A stretch of DNA of 64,000 nt from Rhodobacterales bacterium. Its GTDB lineage: Bacteria; Pseudomonadota; Alphaproteobacteria; Caulobacterales; Hyphomonadaceae. A program made the position numbers and the translations under genes. Shown in pieces: positions 60,522 to 64,000 of this stretch. The stretch's first letter is position 1. Each line of letters opens with the position of its first letter. Location: NCBI GenBank assembly GCA_014763715.1, contig JACXUV010000013.1:1-64000 (forward strand). Direction: 5' to 3'. The notes beneath the pieces were generated by a model that saw nothing but the letters and a program-made list of their open reading frames with translations, was not told the origin of the DNA and searched no databases.

Positions 60522-62272
60522 GCGGTGAAGCTGCCGCGCCCGTGAAGGCACCACCCTCCCGCGCGGCCCGTGCATTCAGGGCCCTGAAAGATCGCCGTAT
60601 GGCGGCGATGCTGATCCTCGCCTTCGCTGCCAGCATTCCCTATGGCGCCATCGTTGGCGTGTTGACCGCCTGGCTGACCCAGGAAGGTGTCGATACCGAC
60701 ACGATTGGCGTGCTTTCCCTGGTCGCGATTGGCTATTCCTTCAAATATCTCTGGGCCCCGTTGTTCCAGATGCCGCATGGCGTGCCATTCATTCCTGTTG
60801 GCGGCCGCCGGTCCTGGCTGATCCTCTGCCAGGCGTCGATTGCCGTGCTTCTTGCCGTGCTGGCCTTTTCAAACCCGCCTCAGAACATTGGCATCGTCGC
60901 GCTGATCTGTTTCGTAATCCTGATCCTCGGGCCGACGCATGACATCATCCTCGATGCCTGGCGGATCGAGGTAGCCCGCTCGGATGAAGACAAGGATCTG
61001 ATGTCCGCCCTCTACCAGTTCGGCTACAAATCTGGCGGGTTCATCTCCGGTTTTGTGGCGCTTCTGGTGGCTGCGCGCGGCGGATGGGCGGTGTCCTATG
61101 TGATGATGGCCGGCTTTGTCGGTCTGACCGTGCTGGGCAGCCTGTTGGCGCCCGAGCCGGAATACAACAAGCACGAGCACACGACGCGGCTGAGCTTCCT
61201 GCCATCAGTGCCTACCCGCGAGGCAGCGCCTGCCGTTGCCTTCGTGGCGGCCTGCTGGGCTACGGCCTTTGGCATGATCGGCTATTTCGCGATCATGCGG
61301 CTGGGCTTCAATGCCGATATTTCCTCACGTGTGTTCGTGTCGGAGCAGGGGCCCATCATCGTCAGCCTGACCGTGATCGTGCCGTCGGTCGTGGCGGCGA
61401 TCCTGCTGGTCCGCAACAAGGGCGTGGCCGTTGAGGCGCCGCTGTTCTCACCGGGGCAGAGCCGCGGCAGCAAGCTGATTTCGACACTGTTCCGCGCCAT
61501 TTTCGACCCGCTGATGGACCTGATCTACCGGCTGCGCTGGTGGACAATTCTCGTGTTGGCGCTGGCGCTGACCTACCGGTTCACAGATGCCGTCTGGGGC
61601 TCTTTCGCCTATCCCTTCTATCTGCGGACAGATCTTGATGCCCTGGGGCACACGCTGGACGATGTGGCCATCGCGTCGAAATTCTTCGGCGTGATCGCAA
61701 CCATTCTGGGTTCTTTGATCGGGGCGACGCTGATTGCCACGATCGGGCGGATGCCTGTCTTCTTCGTGGGCGGCGTCGTCGCGGCGGCGACCAACCTGCT
61801 CTATGCGGACCTTGCTTCAGGCGCGCATGCGGTAGATGCCTTCCTCGCTGTTACGCATCTCGATGGGCCAATGATTGCCTTTGCCGACATGGCGGCGAAG
61901 CTGCAGCCACAGGAGATCATGTTGCCTGCCGATCACAGCCAGCGTCTGGCGCGGCTGATGATCACTATTTTCGCAGAAAACATTGCCGGCGGTTTCGCAC
62001 TGGTTGCGATGACGGCCTATCTGACGGCGGTGGTGAACCCGCGTTTCGCGGCCGTCCAGTATGCGCTGCTGGCTTCGCTTACCATGCTGATCGGCACGTT
62101 GGGGCGGCCATGGCTGGGGGCGATGATCGAGCAGAGCGGGTTCTACCCGGTCTTCATCGTCACATTCTGGCTGGGCGGTGTTGCTGTTATACTGAGCTTG
62201 CTCGAATGGTGGCGTCAGGACCGGCTGGCGCGGATGATGAAGAAGGAAACGGCAAATGACACAGCGTCCTGA
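60518..62272 (+). CDS. AmpG-like MFS transporter
   Basis: Inner-membrane transporter of 584 aa resembling AmpG muropeptide permeases. The first helix region (MAAMLILAFAASIPYGAIVGVLTAWLTQEGVDTDTIGVLSL) and the FKYLWAPLFQMP loop are AmpG-like, as is LILGPTHDIILDAWRIEVARSDEDKDLMSALYQFGYKSG. About 12-14 hydrophobic helices are visible. AmpG carries cell-wall muropeptides into the cytoplasm for recycling; this substrate is likely but not certain. It is translationally coupled to the hybrid kinase and overlaps the HdeD-like gene by 17 bases. Confidence 0.82.
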   Translation: MSGEAAAPVKAPPSRAARAFRALKDRRMAAMLILAFAASIPYGAIVGVLTAWLTQEGVDTDTIGVLSLVAIGYSFKYLWAPLFQMPHGVPFIPVGGRRSWLILCQASIAVLLAVLAFSNPPQNIGIVALICFVILILGPTHDIILDAWRIEVARSDEDKDLMSALYQFGYKSGGFISGFVALLVAARGGWAVSYVMMAGFVGLTVLGSLLAPEPEYNKHEHTTRLSFLPSVPTREAAPAVAFVAACWATAFGMIGYFAIMRLGFNADISSRVFVSEQGPIIVSLTVIVPSVVAAILLVRNKGVAVEAPLFSPGQSRGSKLISTLFRAIFDPLMDLIYRLRWWTILVLALALTYRFTDAVWGSFAYPFYLRTDLDALGHTLDDVAIASKFFGVIATILGSLIGATLIATIGRMPVFFVGGVVAAATNLLYADLASGAHAVDAFLAVTHLDGPMIAFADMAAKLQPQEIMLPADHSQRLARLMITIFAENIAGGFALVAMTAYLTAVVNPRFAAVQYALLASLTMLIGTLGRPWLGAMIEQSGFYPVFIVTFWLGGVAVILSLLEWWRQDRLARMMKKETANDTAS

Positions 62273-62789
62273 GGGGCTGGGTGGCCATTGGTGGGTTTAT
62301 GTCGTGATGGGGGTGCTGTCCCTGCTGGGCGGCATGTTCGCGCTTCTGAACCCCTATATCGCATCGGTTTTCGTGCTGCAGCTTGTGGCCTTCCTGTTCA
62401 TTTTCCTGGGTGTGATGCAGGTCGCTTTCACGCTGCGCTCTCCTTTCGGCCTGTCCTGGTTCGACCTTGGCATGGGCGTGCTGCAGATCCTGCTGGGCGT
62501 TATGCTGGCGACAAATGTGCTGGGCGGCCTGGTATCGCTGACGCTGATCCTGGCGTTTCTGTTTATGCTTGAGGGTGTGATCCTGGTGATGGCGGGGATC
62601 AATCTGCGCCCGTTCCGGTCGTGGATCTGGCTGGTGGTTGGCGGGGTCATCTCGATCCTGCTCGCCGTGTTCGTGCTAATGAACCTGCCGGAAGCGGCCG
62701 CGACACTGCTGGGCCTGTTGCTGGGAATCGACCTCATGTCGAACGGGCTGTGGCTGGTTGCGGCTGGGCTTACCCTGCGCGACCTCTAG
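62256..62789 (+). CDS. HdeD-family membrane protein (DUF308)
   Basis: Six-helix membrane protein of 177 aa. The internally repeated short helix pairs (WWVYVVMGVLSLLGGMFALLNP, LVAFLFIFLGVMQV, FDLGMGVLQILLGVML, WIWLVVGGVISILLAVFVL) are typical of HdeD/DUF308. HdeD is linked to acid resistance in enterobacteria; no role is established here. It overlaps the end of the transporter gene by 17 bases. Confidence 0.82.
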   Translation: MTQRPEGLGGHWWVYVVMGVLSLLGGMFALLNPYIASVFVLQLVAFLFIFLGVMQVAFTLRSPFGLSWFDLGMGVLQILLGVMLATNVLGGLVSLTLILAFLFMLEGVILVMAGINLRPFRSWIWLVVGGVISILLAVFVLMNLPEAAATLLGLLLGIDLMSNGLWLVAAGLTLRDL

Positions 62790-62808
62790 GCACGAGGCAG
62801 ATCGGGGC

Positions 62809-62837
62809 GCCGGGAGGGAAGGGGCTGGTCCCCCGGC
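62809..62837. terminator. Weak GC hairpin after the HdeD-like gene
   Basis: GCCGGG (62809-62814) can pair with CCCGGC (62832-62837), 20 bases after the stop. There is no T-run, so function is uncertain. Confidence 0.25.
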
Positions 62838-62889
62838 ACGGTGCGCTCTAGGCTGGGCGGGAACTCAATCCTGCCGGAGCTGATGCCTC

Positions 62890-63155
62890 ATGAAATCGCT
62901 GATCACTGCCGCCGCTGTCGCTTTCCTGCCGCTGGTGGCCTGCACCACACAGGACGGGGCGCCGATCGCCGTGACTGCATCGCAGAGTGAGGTTGAGACC
63001 GCCGCGATCACGGCGCTGCTGAACGCGCAGGATGCGGCCTGGAACCGGGGGGACATCGATGCCTTCATGGACGGCTACTGGAAATCGCATTGATCCTGCG
63101 CAAGATGGGCGGCGAGTGGAAGATCGTGTCCGACACGACCACATCGGCCGGTTAG
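62890..63155 (+). pseudogene. SnoaL/DUF4440-like lipoprotein, broken by internal deletion
   Basis: The reading frame 62890-63093 gives a lipoprotein-type leader (KSLITAAAVAFLPLVAC) and the start of an NTF2-like fold (EVETAAITALLNAQDAAWNRGDIDAFMDGYWKS) and then stops. Directly after it, in another frame (63090-63155), lies the usual C-terminal strand of the same family, LILRKMGGEWKIVSDTTTSAG, followed by TAG. The middle of the domain, roughly 60-70 residues, is missing and the frame is shifted. No working protein is expected. It is the second such deletion in the window, after the aminotransferase at 2015. Confidence 0.75.
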
Positions 63156-63264
63156 CGCCACCGGTCTGCCATGAAATGACCTCGCGCCGGTGGCTTGGCA
63201 GGCACGGGCTTTGGCGGCAAACAGTGCTCAGGCGGCGGCAATTCCGCATGAGTGGGGACCTGGC

Positions 63265-64000
63265 ATGAAGCGTGCGACACTGGACGTAACGACATCGAAT
63301 TTTGCTCTGGAGCGTTCGATCGAGCGGCCCTGGTTCCGCAGTTTCATTACCGGCCTCATCATTTTCAACGCGGTCATTCTGGGCATCCTGACCTATGGGC
63401 ATTCCCTGCCGGCGGGGCTGGCCTCCACGTTGGGGTTGATGGATCAGGCGATCACCTATGTTTTCGCGCTGGAAATCCTGCTGAAACTGGTCGTCTACCG
63501 TTTTCAGTTCTTCCGGGTGGGCTGGAACTGGTTCGATTTCATCGTTGTCGGCATCTCACTGATTCCGGGTGGCGAGGCCTTCAGTGTTCTGCGGGCGCTG
63601 CGTGTGCTGCGTGTGTTGCGCCTCCTGCACGTTGTGCCGGTGATGAAGCGGATTACCGAGGCGCTGCTGAAGGCTCTGCCGGGCATGGGCGCGATCGTCG
63701 CCGTGCTGGCGCTGGTGACCTATGTTGCCGCCGTGATGGCGACCAACATGTTCGGCAATACCGAGACAGAGGAAGTGCGCCAGCTGTTCGGGGACCTGCC
63801 CAGCTCTGCACTGTCATTGTTCCAGGTGATGACCATGGATGGCTGGCGTTTCGAGGTGATGCAGAAGGTGATCGACGACGGCCACCCGATGGCCTGGGTC
63901 TTCTTCCTGATTTTCATCTTCGTGGCGAGTTTTGCTATCCTCAACCTGTTCATCGCCCTGGTCGTTGATTCGCTGGCGGCAGAGCAGAAAGCTGTTCTGG
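63265..64000 (+). CDS. Voltage-gated cation channel (BacNav-like ion transporter), partial
   Basis: Six-helix channel subunit; 245 residues are inside the window and the gene runs off the right edge. The voltage sensor S4 has Arg at 110, 113, 116 and 119 (VLRALRVLRVLRLL), preceded by S1-S3. The pore has S5 (MGAIVAVLALVTYVAAVMATNMFG), a P-loop with TMDGW (190-194) where BacNav channels have TLESW, and S6 (VFFLIFIFVASFAILNLFIALVVDSL). It should form a homotetramer carrying Na+ or Ca2+. ATG 63265 has weak GGGGACC upstream; residues before the first helix look normal. Neighbours do not hint at its role. Confidence 0.85.
   Translation, partial: MKRATLDVTTSNFALERSIERPWFRSFITGLIIFNAVILGILTYGHSLPAGLASTLGLMDQAITYVFALEILLKLVVYRFQFFRVGWNWFDFIVVGISLIPGGEAFSVLRALRVLRVLRLLHVVPVMKRITEALLKALPGMGAIVAVLALVTYVAAVMATNMFGNTETEEVRQLFGDLPSSALSLFQVMTMDGWRFEVMQKVIDDGHPMAWVFFLIFIFVASFAILNLFIALVVDSLAAEQKAVL

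Noticed and set aside
63252..63968. Long open frame rich in Cys, His and Arg over the ion channel
   Set aside because: It is a +1-frame shadow of the channel gene. The composition is unnatural and the overlapping frame has clear membrane helices, an S4 and a pore.
1..64000. Mobile elements, prophage or CRISPR
   Set aside because: No transposase, integrase, terminal repeats or regularly spaced repeats were seen. Gene style and GC look uniform.

Overview
The window reads as chromosomal DNA of a GC-rich flagellated alphaproteobacterium. A Caulobacterales/Hyphomonadaceae-type organism fits best: there is a flagellin-flaF-flbT cassette, a CheL-type rod protein, no fliD/fliS/fliO in the flagellar block, many GTTAAC (CtrA-like half-site) motifs in front of flagellar operons, and an Anbu (bacterial proteasome homologue) operon. 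The family assignment is inference from gene content. I found no rRNA, tRNA, CRISPR array, transposase or phage gene.

Layout. (1) 32-9715: surface-polysaccharide genes, with an NAD-dependent epimerase, a GHMP (heptose-type) kinase, a DegT aminotransferase broken by an internal deletion, two GT4 glycosyltransferases, a pyruvyltransferase-family protein, a fused heptose nucleotidyltransferase/phosphatase (HddC-GmhB-like) and an AGE-family epimerase. (2) 9885-13800: otsA-otsB-GH15, a trehalose or glucan operon. (3) 13931-17875: ATP-grasp, alpha-E, transglutaminase and Anbu peptidase operon. (4) 17971-20985, opposite strand: a second ATP-grasp system made of a RimK-like ligase, an inactive transglutaminase fused to 7TM, and a retropepsin-like protease. 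(5) 21192-24269, opposite strand: D-threonine aldolase-like enzyme, ALO-type flavin oxidase and c-type cytochrome, with a palindrome in front. (6) 24374-56332: a flagellar supercluster of about 32 kb holding most of the basal body, C-ring, rod, hook, stator, export apparatus, one flagellin and its post-transcriptional regulators. (7) 56378-64000: dusA, comM, hybrid histidine kinase, AmpG-like MFS transporter, HdeD-like protein, a broken SnoaL-like gene and a voltage-gated cation channel that runs off the right edge.

How the parts work together. The flagellar block nearly encodes a complete motor: MS ring (FliF), C-ring (FliG, FliM, FliN), export gate (FliP, FliQ, FliR, FlhA, FlhB), ATPase group (FliH, FliI, FliJ-like), rod, hook and filament parts, P- and L-rings (FlgI, FlgH, FlgA), and stator (MotA, MotB). 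Accessory motor proteins are a MotE-like protein, two FliL proteins and a 585-residue secreted helical protein encoded directly after motA. Several components are atypical: FliM has no N-terminal CheY-binding motif, FliG lacks usual signature motifs, and FlhB has NPEH in place of NPTH. The most unusual arrangement is the tail-to-tail pair of ATP-grasp/transglutaminase/peptidase systems at 13.9-21 kb. Two genes (2015-3323 and 62890-63155) carry internal out-of-frame deletions; these are either real gene decay or assembly errors. All functional calls come from reading the sequence and family knowledge; no database search was run.
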